The notes beneath the pieces are model-generated. The model made no database searches. It was given only the letters and a program-made list of their open reading frames with translations, and was not told the origin of the DNA. The translations under genes were made by a program, and so were the position numbers. Shown here one piece after another: positions 42,791 through 52,017 of a stretch of 64,000 nucleotides of DNA (within the stretch, counting starts at the first letter, position 1; each line of letters starts with the position of its first letter). Source of the stretch: SIG440 sp045631525 (GTDB taxonomy: Bacteria; Bacillota; Clostridia; Monoglobales; Monoglobaceae); NCBI GenBank assembly GCA_045631525.1, contig JAZQUY010000009.1, positions 4,279 to 68,278 on the forward strand, in the 5' to 3' direction.

Positions 42791-43996
42791 TTAACCAAGA
42801 AATTTGTCATGGATTGCCTGAACAGCTTTTTCTGCATTATTCACATTGATAAGAACAGAAATTTTTGTTTCTGATGTTGAAATCATATGAATGTTGATAT
42901 TTGCATCATAAAGAGCTTCAAACATCTTCGCTGCAACGCCAGGATTGTTTGTCATACCTGCACCAACGATTGAAACCTTGCTGATGTCGTCACGGTGTGT
43001 GATTGCTTCATATGAAAGGCTTGCCTTTTCGCTTTCAAGAATATCGATTGCTTCATTAAGGTTTCCTTTTGACACAGTGAATGAAATATCCTTTTTGTTA
43101 TCGCGTCCGATGGACTGAAGAATAACATCTACATTTATACCCTTCTTTGCAAGCAATGAGAACACTCTGAACGCAATACCCGGCTTATCCTCAAGACCGA
43201 TAACAGCAATACGGGCAACATCGTTATCCCTTGCAACACCTCTGATTAACATTTTTTCCACAGCAATCGCCTCCTTAACAACTGTACCATCAATTTTTTC
43301 AAAACTGGATTTTACTTCAAGCTTAACACTGTATTTTTTTGCCATTTCAACCGAGCGGTTGTGAAGCACGTTTGCGCCAAGGCTGGCAAGGTCAAGCATT
43401 TCATCATATGTGATTTCGTCAAGCTTTTTCGCAGACTTCACAATTCTCGGGTCAGCAGTATAAACACCATCAACGTCTGTATAAATTTCACATTTGTCGG
43501 CGTGGATTGCTGCAGCTATTGCAACAGCAGATGTATCACTTCCGCCTCTTCCAAGTGTTGTTATGTTCTCATATTTGTCAAGACCCTGAAAACCTGCAAC
43601 AATAACAATTTTCTTCTGGTCAAGCTCTGCCTTTATTCTTTCGGTATCCACTTTTTTAATTCTGGCATTCCCCGCATTTGAGTTTGTAAGGAAACCTGCC
43701 TGCCATCCGGTAAGCGAAACAACCGGAACACCGATTTTTTCAATAGCCATAGCAAGAAGTGCTATTGAAATCTGTTCGCCTGATGAAAGCAACATATCCA
43801 TCTCGCGCTTTGAGGGACTTTCGTTGATTTCATAAGCTTTTTCAATAAGATCGTCGGTGGTATCACCCTGCGCTGAAACAACCACAACAACCGAGTTTCC
43901 CGCGCGGTAAGTATCAACCACACGGTTTGCAACGTTGTTTACCTTTGCAGCATCTGCAACAGAGCTTCCGCCGAATTTTTGAACAATAATTGCCAC
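42791..43996 (-). CDS. lysC: Aspartate kinase
   Basis: Aspartokinase phosphorylates aspartate, the entry step to lysine, threonine and methionine. The 401 residues start with the kinase motif QKFGGSSVAD, contain GRGGSDTSAVAIA, and end in two ACT domains that usually bind the feedback inhibitor. It starts with GTG, preceded by GGGAGG. It follows hom by 20 bases on the same strand, forming a two-gene operon. Confidence 0.95.
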   Translation of the reverse strand: MAIIVQKFGGSSVADAAKVNNVANRVVDTYRAGNSVVVVVSAQGDTTDDLIEKAYEINESPSKREMDMLLSSGEQISIALLAMAIEKIGVPVVSLTGWQAGFLTNSNAGNARIKKVDTERIKAELDQKKIVIVAGFQGLDKYENITTLGRGGSDTSAVAIAAAIHADKCEIYTDVDGVYTADPRIVKSAKKLDEITYDEMLDLASLGANVLHNRSVEMAKKYSVKLEVKSSFEKIDGTVVKEAIAVEKMLIRGVARDNDVARIAVIGLEDKPGIAFRVFSLLAKKGINVDVILQSIGRDNKKDISFTVSKGNLNEAIDILESEKASLSYEAITHRDDISKVSIVGAGMTNNPGVAAKMFEALYDANINIHMISTSETKISVLINVNNAEKAVQAIHDKFLG

Positions 43997-44016
43997 TTTA
44001 AAAACCTCCCATTTTT

Positions 44017-45234
44017 TTATTCACCAATAAGTCTGAGTTTTCCCAAGAATTTGCAGCCCTCAAATTCAACAGCCTTAACAAATTCGTCGAGTCCTTTTTC
44101 TGTCATCGCCTCAGAAATTACAGCAAATTCGTTTTTATTCACTTCCTCATCGAAGGTAACCAGCCTGCACCCCGAAATATTTGGAACAGGTGTGCCTTGG
44201 AACCTTACATAATAAGGATATTTCTGCGCCTCGCCCTCAGATTGATTTTCTTCTTTGTATACATTCCATTTTATGATGATGTTTACCTTCTTGTGCTTTA
44301 TGGCATCAACCACATCGGCAACAACAGCATTGGCGGTAGGAAGCTTTCCTGCGCCTCTACCATAGAACATAACTTCGCCCAAGTCATCACCTTTTACGAT
44401 AATTCCATTGAACACATCATTGATGCCCGCCAAGGGATTTGTTTTTGGAACAAAAGCCGGGAAAACTGCGGCATAAACTCCGCCGTCCTCTGCCCTTGTA
44501 GCATGACCGATAAGCTTGATTGAATATCCCAACTTTTCAGCATAAAAAACATCTTCTGCGGTTATTTTTGAAATACCCTCGGTTTTGATGCGGTCGGTAA
44601 TAACAGCATCTCCAAACGCAAGAGCTGAAAGAATAGCAATCTTGCGGCAGGTGTCATATCCCTCAACATCAGCTGTGGGGTCTGCCTCGGCATAACCCTT
44701 TTGCTGTGCTGCGCGAAGTGCATTTTCAAAGGTTTCGCCTTTTTGGAACATCTGTGTCAGGATATAGTTTGTTGTACCATTAAGAATACCAAAAACGTCT
44801 GTTGCTTCACCTGCAGTGAGGCAAGAGAAAAGCGGTCTTATAATAGGAATTCCGCCGCCGACACTGGCTTCAAAAAGATAATTTATATTCCTCTCTCTTG
44901 CAATTTCCAAAAGCTCTGTTCCGTGTGCCGCAACAAGCTCTTTGTTTGATGTTACCACATGCTTGCCTGCAAGCAAAAGTGATTTTGAAAACTGATAAGC
45001 AGGATTTATTCCGCCCATGGTTTCAACAACAACGCCAACCTCGGGGTCATTCAAGATATCATTAAAGTCCTTGGTGAAGCACTTGAACTCACTGTCAGGA
45101 AAATCTCTCAAATCAAGGATATGAGCAATCTCAATAGGCTCACCGCATTTTTTGATGAGCATTTCCTGATTCTTGGTGACAACCTCACCGACGCCCGAGC
45201 CAACAACGCCAAAGCCCATAATGGCAATTTTCAT
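44017..45234 (-). CDS. hom: Homoserine dehydrogenase
   Basis: Hom reduces aspartate semialdehyde to homoserine. The NAD(P) site MGFGVVGSG is at the N-terminus, followed by the catalytic region (GGGIPIIRPL, LNGTTNYILTQM, ADPTADVEGYD with the conserved Asp and Lys residues). The 405 residues end in a short ACT-like region. It is the first gene of the hom-lysC operon. The promoter region carries a palindrome overlapping the -35 box, which could be an operator. Confidence 0.95.
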   Translation of the reverse strand: MKIAIMGFGVVGSGVGEVVTKNQEMLIKKCGEPIEIAHILDLRDFPDSEFKCFTKDFNDILNDPEVGVVVETMGGINPAYQFSKSLLLAGKHVVTSNKELVAAHGTELLEIARERNINYLFEASVGGGIPIIRPLFSCLTAGEATDVFGILNGTTNYILTQMFQKGETFENALRAAQQKGYAEADPTADVEGYDTCRKIAILSALAFGDAVITDRIKTEGISKITAEDVFYAEKLGYSIKLIGHATRAEDGGVYAAVFPAFVPKTNPLAGINDVFNGIIVKGDDLGEVMFYGRGAGKLPTANAVVADVVDAIKHKKVNIIIKWNVYKEENQSEGEAQKYPYYVRFQGTPVPNISGCRLVTFDEEVNKNEFAVISEAMTEKGLDEFVKAVEFEGCKFLGKLRLIGE

Positions 45235-45301
45235 ATAAATTCATCCTTTCTTTAAAAGATAAGGTTTTAAACTCTTTTAAAATTTGTGTACAGATAAATC
45301 A

Positions 45302-45330
45302 ATAATACAACAAAATCCCCCACAAGTCAA
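45302..45330 (-). promoter_or_regulatory. Promoter of hom-lysC
   Basis: Minus strand TTGACT, 17 bases, TATTAT, about 67 bases before hom. Confidence 0.7.
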
Positions 45331-45344
45331 GGAATTTTTGACTT
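45324..45344. promoter_or_regulatory. Palindrome overlapping the hom -35 box, possible operator
   Basis: AAGTCAA, 7 bases, TTGACTT: perfect 7-bp arms that include the -35 hexamer of the hom-lysC promoter. No T-run, so not a terminator. A regulator binding here would block the promoter; the protein is unknown. Confidence 0.4.
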
Positions 45345-45402
45345 TATGAGGAATTTTCTGCTGCAAAATTTTTAGGTTTTTCTATGCCAACTTTTGTTGA
45401 AT

Positions 45403-46377
45403 TTATCCAACCACAGTTCTAATAAGGTCGATAACTCCAAGCATATCTTCTTTTGTTTCTGCCCGATTTATAATTTCACGGAGTCTCGCTCCGCCTTTCA
45501 TTCCCTTTATATACCAAGCCATATGCTTTCGGGCTTCCTGAATGCCACGATATTCACCCTTGTATAAAATCAAAAGTTCAAGGTGCTCCGCCATTTTTTC
45601 GGCACGCTCCAAAAGGGTTGGTGGCGAAAGTTTTTTCCCTGTTTCAAGGAAGTGTATTACCTCACGAAAAATCCAAGGGTTTCCCTGAGCGCCACGACCA
45701 ATCATAACACCATCACAGCCCGTATAATCAAGCATCCTTTTTGCGCTCTCCCCGTCAGTTATATCACCATTGCCAATTACATGAATCGAAACAGCATTCT
45801 TCACCGCCTTGATTATTTCAAGGTCAGCTTTTCCGCTATAAAACTGCTCGCGTGTCCTTCCGTGGACGGTTACTGCCGCCGCTCCGTTTTGCTCCGCAAC
45901 CTTTGCCATTTCGACCGCATTGACAGATGCTTCATCCCAGCCTTTTCGGATTTTCACAGTAACAGGTACTTTCCCGCCAACAGCATCAACCACTGCCGAA
46001 ATAATCTCCCCTGCCAAAGCAGGATTTTTTGAAAGCGCCGAGCCGTCACCGTTATTCACAATTTTAGGGGCAGGGCAACCCATATTTATATCAAGAAGCG
46101 CAGCACCATATTCCAGGGACTTTTCAGCAATTTCCGCAAGAACCTTCGGCTCGTGCCCGAAAAGCTGTACCGCTATTGGCTTTTCAAAATCCTCAGCATC
46201 AAGAAGTCCAGCGGTTTTTTTGTTTTTATAAAAAAGCCCTTTCCCTGAGACCATTTCGGTGTACATAAGAGCAGGACCAAAAGGCTTGACGATTTGCCTG
46301 AACGCCTTGTCAGTGACCCCCGCCATAGGGGCTAAAAATACATTATTTTTAAGCTCAAGATTTTTTATTCTAAGCAT
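45403..46377 (-). CDS. dusB: tRNA-dihydrouridine synthase
   Basis: This flavoenzyme reduces uridines in the tRNA D-loop. The 324 residues form a TIM barrel with FLAPMAGVTDKAFR, the catalytic cysteine in NMGCPAPKI, TVKIRKGWD, HGRTREQFYSG and IGRGAQGNPWIF, closest to the DusB branch. I start at ATG 46377; an in-frame GTG seven codons earlier is possible. It has its own promoter, divergent from proB. Confidence 0.92.
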   Translation of the reverse strand: MLRIKNLELKNNVFLAPMAGVTDKAFRQIVKPFGPALMYTEMVSGKGLFYKNKKTAGLLDAEDFEKPIAVQLFGHEPKVLAEIAEKSLEYGAALLDINMGCPAPKIVNNGDGSALSKNPALAGEIISAVVDAVGGKVPVTVKIRKGWDEASVNAVEMAKVAEQNGAAAVTVHGRTREQFYSGKADLEIIKAVKNAVSIHVIGNGDITDGESAKRMLDYTGCDGVMIGRGAQGNPWIFREVIHFLETGKKLSPPTLLERAEKMAEHLELLILYKGEYRGIQEARKHMAWYIKGMKGGARLREIINRAETKEDMLGVIDLIRTVVG

Positions 46378-46419
46378 TCCTGTTGCTTTCCTTTTCACAA
46401 ATTCTGTTTTTCCTTTTCA

Positions 46420-46448
46420 ATTATATTCATTTTTTGCCCCTTTGTCAA
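46420..46448 (-). promoter_or_regulatory. Promoter of dusB
   Basis: Minus strand TTGACA, 17 bases, TATAAT: perfect consensus. Confidence 0.8.
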
Positions 46449-46467
46449 TGGATAAGCGCACTCCGTC

Positions 46468-46496
46468 TTGACACCTTGACCATTTGGCGATATAAT
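46468..46496 (+). promoter_or_regulatory. Promoter of proB
   Basis: TTGACA, 17 bases, TATAAT: perfect consensus. It lies back to back with the dusB promoter, 19 bases apart at the -35 boxes. Confidence 0.8.
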
Positions 46497-46567
46497 TATC
46501 TCAAAATGGGGAGCAATTTTCCCGCTGCCTTTTCTGGCAAATTATACTTGAAATTGGAGCAATTATT

Positions 46568-47368
46568 ATGGATTACTCAAGATTTGAAAATTTAAAGCGT
46601 GTGGTTGTCAAGGTGGGCACATCTTCCCTTACCTATGAAACCGGAAAGCTTAATATCAAAAAAATTGAAAGCATTGTGCGCGTAATTGCAGACCTTAAAA
46701 ACCGCGGAGTTCAATTGGTTCTGGTTTCAAGCGGTGCTGTGGGCGCAGGGGTTGGAAAGCTCAACCTCTCCGAAAAGCCCTCAGATACCCGAAAGAAGCA
46801 GGCACTTGCCGCAATCGGTCAGGCTACCCTTGTTTCAATGTATGACCGCTTCTTCTCAGAATATGGCCACTCCTCGGCTCAGGTTCTCCTCACAAAATTT
46901 ATTCTTGACGACCCCGAGCGCTACCAGAACACAAAAAACACATTTGAAACAATGTTTGAATATGGTGTTATCCCCATCGTAAACGAAAACGACGTTATCT
47001 CTACATATGAACTGGAATTTGGCGACAACGACACTCTTTCTGCATATATCGCAGAGCTCGTTGAGGCAGATTTGCTCATTCTTCTATCCGATATTGACGG
47101 GCTGTTTGACAAAAACCCCGCCACCTGCCCTGAGGCAAAAATCATTCCTGTGGTGAACAAAATTGATGAAACCATTTATTCTGTTGCCGGCGGTGCAGGC
47201 AGCCGCAGAGGCACTGGAGGTATGCTTACCAAGCTAAAAGCCGCCGAACTTGTGACACCTAAAGGCATCGATATGATAATCTCAAACGGCGCATATCCCG
47301 AAAGAATTTATGACATTTTTGACGGAAAGCAAGTAGGAACTCTCTTTATTGGACATACTAAATGTTGA
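46568..47368 (+). CDS. proB: Glutamate 5-kinase
   Basis: ProB catalyses the first step of proline synthesis. The 266 residues comprise the amino acid kinase domain only (VVKVGTSSLTYETG, VSSGAVGAG, VNENDVIST, SDIDGLFDKNP, GTGGMLTKLKAA); the C-terminal PUA domain of the E. coli enzyme is absent, as in many Clostridia. The usual partner proA is not next to it. GGAGC precedes the ATG. Confidence 0.93.
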   Translation: MDYSRFENLKRVVVKVGTSSLTYETGKLNIKKIESIVRVIADLKNRGVQLVLVSSGAVGAGVGKLNLSEKPSDTRKKQALAAIGQATLVSMYDRFFSEYGHSSAQVLLTKFILDDPERYQNTKNTFETMFEYGVIPIVNENDVISTYELEFGDNDTLSAYIAELVEADLLILLSDIDGLFDKNPATCPEAKIIPVVNKIDETIYSVAGGAGSRRGTGGMLTKLKAAELVTPKGIDMIISNGAYPERIYDIFDGKQVGTLFIGHTKC

Positions 47369-47416
47369 TTTATGAAAATTTATCCATAAAATAGTTAAAT
47401 TTTTGTCAAAAACATA

Positions 47417-47445
47417 TTGAAAATTTGCAAAGTGTGTGATAATAT
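47417..47445 (+). promoter_or_regulatory. Promoter of pckG
   Basis: TTGAAA, 17 bases, TAATAT. The leader to the start codon is about 85 bases, AT-rich, without a visible terminator. Confidence 0.65.
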
Positions 47446-47535
47446 GTTATATAAGGGAGAAGTTGAAAAATTTGTCCTTACATTTTTTCTTTTATTTTGT
47501 TAAATATTTTCATATTAAATAAGGGGGTCAAAACT

Positions 47536-49308
47536 ATGACTAACAACAAAAAAGTTCTCACCTGGCTCGAAGAAATGAAAGCTTTATGTAAGCCCGACAA
47601 AGTTATCTGGATTGACGGCTCAGAAGCTCAGCTCGAGGCTCTCCGCGCAGAAGCAGTTGAAACAGGTGAAATGATTAAACTCAATCAAGAAAAGCTTCCC
47701 GGCTGCTACTATCACAGAACAGCCGAAAACGACGTTGCCCGCGTTGAAGACAGAACATTTATCTGCACTGAAACAAAGGAAGAAGCAGGTCCCATTAACA
47801 ACTGGATGGCACCCGCTGAAATGTACGCAAAGCTCAACGCTCTTTATGACGGTTCAATGAAAGGCCGCACAATGTACGTTATTCCTTATTCAATGGGTCC
47901 CGTTGGCTCACCCTTCTCAAAGATTGGTATTGAGCTCACAGACAGCATCTATGTTGTTCTCAACATGGACATAATGACAAGAGTTGGAAACGATGTTCTT
48001 AAAGCTCTTGGCGAAGATGGCGATTTTGTTAAATGTCTCCACGCAAAGCGCGACGTAAATCCAGACGAAAGATACATCGTTCACTTCCCACAGGACAACA
48101 CAATTATGTCAGTTAACTCAGCATACGGCGGAAACGTTCTCCTTGGCAAAAAGTGTTTTGCTCTTCGTATCGCATCATACCAGGGTATGAAAGAGGGCTG
48201 GATGGCAGAACATATGCTCATCCTCGGTCTCGAAAATCCCAAAGGCGAAGTTAAGTACATCTGTGCTGCTTTCCCCTCAGCTTGCGGAAAGACAAATCTC
48301 GCTATGCTCATTCCTCCCAAGTTCCTCAAAGACCAGGGCTACAAGGTTTGGACAGTAGGCGATGACATCGCTTGGCTCAGAGTTGGCGAAGACGGCAGAC
48401 TTTATGCTATCAACCCCGAAGCAGGTTTCTTCGGCGTTGCTCCCGGCACTTCTGAAAAATCAAACTTCAATGCGCTCGAAGCTACAAAGACAAATACAAT
48501 CTTCACAAACGTTGCTATCAACGAAGAGGATATGACAGTTTGGTGGGAAGGTCTTGACAAGAATCCTCCCGAAAACGCAATCGAATGGAAAGGCGCAAAG
48601 GTTAACGGCAAAGAATACACAGCAGAAGGCAATAAGCTTGCTCATCCAAACTCAAGATTTACTGCTCCTGCAAAGAACTGCCCTTGCATTTCTTCTGAAT
48701 TTGAAAATCCACAGGGTGTTCCGATTTCAGCTATCGTATTCGGCGGCCGCCGTGCTAAAACTGCTCCGCTGGTATACCAGGCTCGTGACTGGGATCATGG
48801 CGTGTTCGTTGGTGCTACAATGGCATCAGAAACAACAGCAGCAGCAGCCGGTGCAGTTGGCGTTGTAAGACGTGACCCAATGGCAATGAGACCTTTCGTT
48901 GGCTACAATATGGCTGACTACTTCCAGCATTGGTACGATATGGGCAAAAAGATTCAGAACCCGCCCAAAATCTTCAATGTAAACTGGTTCAGACTTGACA
49001 AAGACGGAAACTTTATGTGGCCAGGCTTTGGCGACAACATGAGAGTTCTCAACTGGATTCTCGACCGTTGCGAAGACAAAGTGGATGCAGTTGAAACAGA
49101 AATCGGTTTTGTTCCAAACAAAGAAGACCTCCAGCTTGATGGTCTTGACCTCTCTGACGAAGTTGTTGACGAACTCCTTTCAATCGACATTGACGCTTGG
49201 AAAGAAGACGTTAAGAACCAGAGAGAATTCTTTGCTCAGTTCGGCGACAAGCTCCCCAAGGAAATCAAGGACAGCATGGACGAACTCGAAGCAAAGCTCA
49301 ACAAGTAA
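47536..49308 (+). CDS. pckG: Phosphoenolpyruvate carboxykinase (GTP)
   Basis: This enzyme interconverts oxaloacetate and PEP with GTP/GDP. The GTP-type nucleotide motif FPSACGKTNLAM, including the hyper-reactive cysteine, distinguishes it from the ATP type, and the 590-residue length agrees. Other landmarks are GVAPGTSEKSN, NWFRLDKDG and the C-terminal domain. The start at ATG 47536 follows AAGGGGGT by 7 bases; codons are strongly biased, suggesting high expression. With the oxaloacetate decarboxylase operon it marks oxaloacetate as a metabolic hub. Confidence 0.95.
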   Translation: MTNNKKVLTWLEEMKALCKPDKVIWIDGSEAQLEALRAEAVETGEMIKLNQEKLPGCYYHRTAENDVARVEDRTFICTETKEEAGPINNWMAPAEMYAKLNALYDGSMKGRTMYVIPYSMGPVGSPFSKIGIELTDSIYVVLNMDIMTRVGNDVLKALGEDGDFVKCLHAKRDVNPDERYIVHFPQDNTIMSVNSAYGGNVLLGKKCFALRIASYQGMKEGWMAEHMLILGLENPKGEVKYICAAFPSACGKTNLAMLIPPKFLKDQGYKVWTVGDDIAWLRVGEDGRLYAINPEAGFFGVAPGTSEKSNFNALEATKTNTIFTNVAINEEDMTVWWEGLDKNPPENAIEWKGAKVNGKEYTAEGNKLAHPNSRFTAPAKNCPCISSEFENPQGVPISAIVFGGRRAKTAPLVYQARDWDHGVFVGATMASETTAAAAGAVGVVRRDPMAMRPFVGYNMADYFQHWYDMGKKIQNPPKIFNVNWFRLDKDGNFMWPGFGDNMRVLNWILDRCEDKVDAVETEIGFVPNKEDLQLDGLDLSDEVVDELLSIDIDAWKEDVKNQREFFAQFGDKLPKEIKDSMDELEAKLNK

Positions 49309-49319
49309 TTTAAGCATTT

Positions 49320-49354
49320 TAAAAGGACACCTTTCGAGGTGTCCTTTTTCTTTT
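49320..49354 (+). terminator. Terminator after pckG
   Basis: AAAAGGACACCT, TTCG, AGGTGTCCTTTTT, a perfect stem with a stable UUCG-type tetraloop. Confidence 0.9.
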
Positions 49355-49359
49355 AACTT

Positions 49360-49617
49360 TCATTTTTTCATGCTGATAAGCTTTTCTGCCATGATATATC
49401 CCGCTTCTTTGTCAAGTCGACTTGAACCCAGATGGGATTCATAGATGGTATCAAAGAACATATCCCTTGTGGGTACATATCCAAAAGCCTCGTTGCAAAG
49501 TGTTGCCACAAGATTTATGCCCGTTCCATCGCCCTTTTTAACCATAGCTCTGGCATAGGTCTATCCAGAACATCCTGTCTCCTTCGGCGGTATAAATTCT
49601 GTACAAGAAATCATCTT
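49360..49617 (-). pseudogene. Degraded small gene, unknown family
   Basis: The end of this region reads as a 61-codon open frame (MVKKGDGTGINLVATLCNEA at the start). Upstream, the same frame has a GGAGGAG ribosome site and ATG at 49614 but is stopped after 17 codons, while a second frame encodes a protein-like piece (YRIYTAEGDRMFWIDLCQSY) that stops exactly where the lower frame becomes convincing. The parts look like one short protein broken by one or two frame changes. I do not recognise the family; an assembly error cannot be excluded. Confidence 0.45.
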
Positions 49618-49766
49618 TATCTCCTCCAAAACAATTTTTGTTTTGCCTTTCTAAAGTCATTATATAATACAAGGAAACTTAACGGATATTTTTTTCGTTA
49701 GACGTCCTCTCAAAGCAAATAAAAAGCGGAAACGCATATATTTTCCACCCAATTATTGTTTTTTTC

Positions 49767-49795
49767 TTGACATGTTACAATATTTAAGGTTAAAT
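49767..49795 (+). promoter_or_regulatory. Promoter of the GH36-SGNH operon
   Basis: TTGACA, 17 bases, TTAAAT, about 55 bases before the start codon. Confidence 0.65.
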
Positions 49796-49850
49796 AAATT
49801 TAGAAATGATTATAATTCCCGCAAGGAATCCATTAAGGAGTGAAATCACA

Positions 49851-52004
49851 ATGAGCCCAGATAAAAAATACTGCAGCTACTCTGACTATCACACGGTTTA
49901 TGATCCAAAATCTCATGTCTTCGACGTATTTTGCAGCCATACACTCATAACAACAATACATATTGACGGAGTCCACAAGGACGGAACAAAAGTACGCGAC
50001 TTCAAAGATTTTCCTTTCATAAAATATCACAATGATATTTTGCTGCATGAAGATTTTTCAGCTTTGAAAATTTTCCTCAGAGATGAGGAAGAAACCGAAA
50101 CACCTCTTCTCACTTTCAGTATTTATACCGGAAACGGCGATGTCCGCATTGGTATTGAAAGCAGCGAATACGACTCCGTTGCCATCAGCGGAACTATCTA
50201 CACAGACGCAAAAGAAAATGACGATGTTTTTGCTGTTCGCCTTGACAAAAAACAAACGGGCTTTGGCTGTGCTCTGGGAAATGCAATTTCGCCTGATGCT
50301 CATGCCATATATAACCGCAGCAACGACAAAGCAATCGTCATCGGCGAACCCCATCAGGCAAAGCTCACCAAAGGTGAAAACATGGGCGAATACAATTTTA
50401 CCTCTGCCATTTTCAAAAGCGACTATGCAAATGCTATGCGTCTTTACATGAAAAAGGATGTCCTTGCTGAAGAATACCACATCAAATTTTCACCCAGAAA
50501 CAGAAATTCTGTGTTTCCAAAGCCACCTATTGGATGGATGACATGGTATGCTGTGAAATTTGATGCCTGTGAGGAAAATGTTCTTGCCAATGCAAAATGG
50601 CAGGCTGAAAACCTCAAGGATTTTGGTGCAGACACAATCTGGGTTGACTGGGAATGGTTCCATCCCGGATTTTCCCACCAGATACCCGAAAGAACCGATG
50701 GAGTCTGCTCTCTTAAGCCGGCCCCCGAAAAATACCCCCATGGGATGAAATATGTTGCCGAAGAAATTAAGAAGTTGGGTCTTATCCCTGCCCTTTGGGT
50801 AACCTTTTTCAACGAGCCCGCCAAAAGTGAATTTATAGAAAAATACCCCGATATGGTCTTTCTGGAAGAAACTGAATGGTGCGGCAAATACTGGCTTGAC
50901 CCCACTCACCCCCGTTACCTGGATGAATATCTCCCCAAAGCGGTGCAGTGTGTTCACGACTGGGAATATGAGGCAATCAAAATAGACGTTATTCCCCTCG
51001 CGGTGATTAAGCTGGAAGAAGCCCACCACAATCTGTTTGACCCATCACTTTCAACAAAAGAAATATTAAGAAATGTTATAAAAAAAGTCCGTGAACTTGT
51101 GGGCGAAAATATGTATATGCTTTCTTGCTCAGGTTCAAGCAACTCCTCTATCCTCTGGGCATCAGACATCTTTGATTCTGCCCGCATCGGTGATGACGTT
51201 TTTTCATGGAAGAATTATCTTGACACCGTAAAGAAGCTTCAATTTTTCTACGGAACTCACAATATCCAGCTCCACAATGACCCTGACAACGTGGTTCTCC
51301 GGGATGAATTCAGCAATTTTGAACAGGCAAAATCACGTCTGGTTCTTCACTCTCTCCTTGGTCTTCCTATGACCTTCGGCGATGAATTCCGCGTATTGGG
51401 CGAAGAAAAAATTGATATGATAAAAAGGTCACTGCCAATCCTTGACATACACCCCACCGACCTTTTCAAGAAGAGTTTTGACACAGACTGTTTCCCCTTG
51501 AATTTGAAAATCGCAATGCCATATGAAGACTATCAAGTCACCGCAGTTTTCAATTCCACAGAAGAGAAACTCAGCCGCACTTTCAATCTCCTTGAAGATT
51601 TTCAGCTGGAAAGCGGCACATATCTGGTATACGACTTTTACAGAGACAAATTCCTGGGCAAGGTAAAAGGCACGCTCGACCTTGACCTTAATCCCTTTGA
51701 AGCAAGAGTACTTTCATTCAGACCTTGTCTTGATATTCCGCAAATCATCAGCACTTCACGTCACATAACGCAGGGCGCTGCAGAAATCCTTGATATGTGT
51801 TTCTGTGACAATACCCTTTCATTCAAGTCATCTCTTGTTGCAAAGGATTCCTATACCGTCACCTTGTACGTTCCCGACGGCTATAATTTCCAATCTCAAA
51901 CAGGCTTTACTGAAGCCGACAATAACAGAAACATCTTAAAGCTTTCACTTGTTCCAACCGAAACGACAGAATTTGATTTTTCTGTGACTTTTGAAAAAAT
52001 ATAG
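49851..52004 (+). CDS. GH36-like alpha-galactosidase family glycoside hydrolase
   Basis: The 717-residue protein has an N-terminal beta-sandwich (to about 230), a TIM barrel of glycoside hydrolase clan D (about 235-560) and a C-terminal beta domain. The nucleophile aspartate is in YEAIKIDVIP and the acid/base aspartate in SARIGDDVFSW; WVDWEWFHPG and YMLSCSGSS line the substrate site. There is no signal peptide, so it would act on imported oligosaccharides. Start is ATG 49851 with AAGGAG upstream. The exact substrate (alpha-galactoside or another) is open. An SGNH esterase follows 13 bases later. Confidence 0.82.
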   Translation: MSPDKKYCSYSDYHTVYDPKSHVFDVFCSHTLITTIHIDGVHKDGTKVRDFKDFPFIKYHNDILLHEDFSALKIFLRDEEETETPLLTFSIYTGNGDVRIGIESSEYDSVAISGTIYTDAKENDDVFAVRLDKKQTGFGCALGNAISPDAHAIYNRSNDKAIVIGEPHQAKLTKGENMGEYNFTSAIFKSDYANAMRLYMKKDVLAEEYHIKFSPRNRNSVFPKPPIGWMTWYAVKFDACEENVLANAKWQAENLKDFGADTIWVDWEWFHPGFSHQIPERTDGVCSLKPAPEKYPHGMKYVAEEIKKLGLIPALWVTFFNEPAKSEFIEKYPDMVFLEETEWCGKYWLDPTHPRYLDEYLPKAVQCVHDWEYEAIKIDVIPLAVIKLEEAHHNLFDPSLSTKEILRNVIKKVRELVGENMYMLSCSGSSNSSILWASDIFDSARIGDDVFSWKNYLDTVKKLQFFYGTHNIQLHNDPDNVVLRDEFSNFEQAKSRLVLHSLLGLPMTFGDEFRVLGEEKIDMIKRSLPILDIHPTDLFKKSFDTDCFPLNLKIAMPYEDYQVTAVFNSTEEKLSRTFNLLEDFQLESGTYLVYDFYRDKFLGKVKGTLDLDLNPFEARVLSFRPCLDIPQIISTSRHITQGAAEILDMCFCDNTLSFKSSLVAKDSYTVTLYVPDGYNFQSQTGFTEADNNRNILKLSLVPTETTEFDFSVTFEKI

Positions 52005-52017
52005 GAGGAATATTTTT

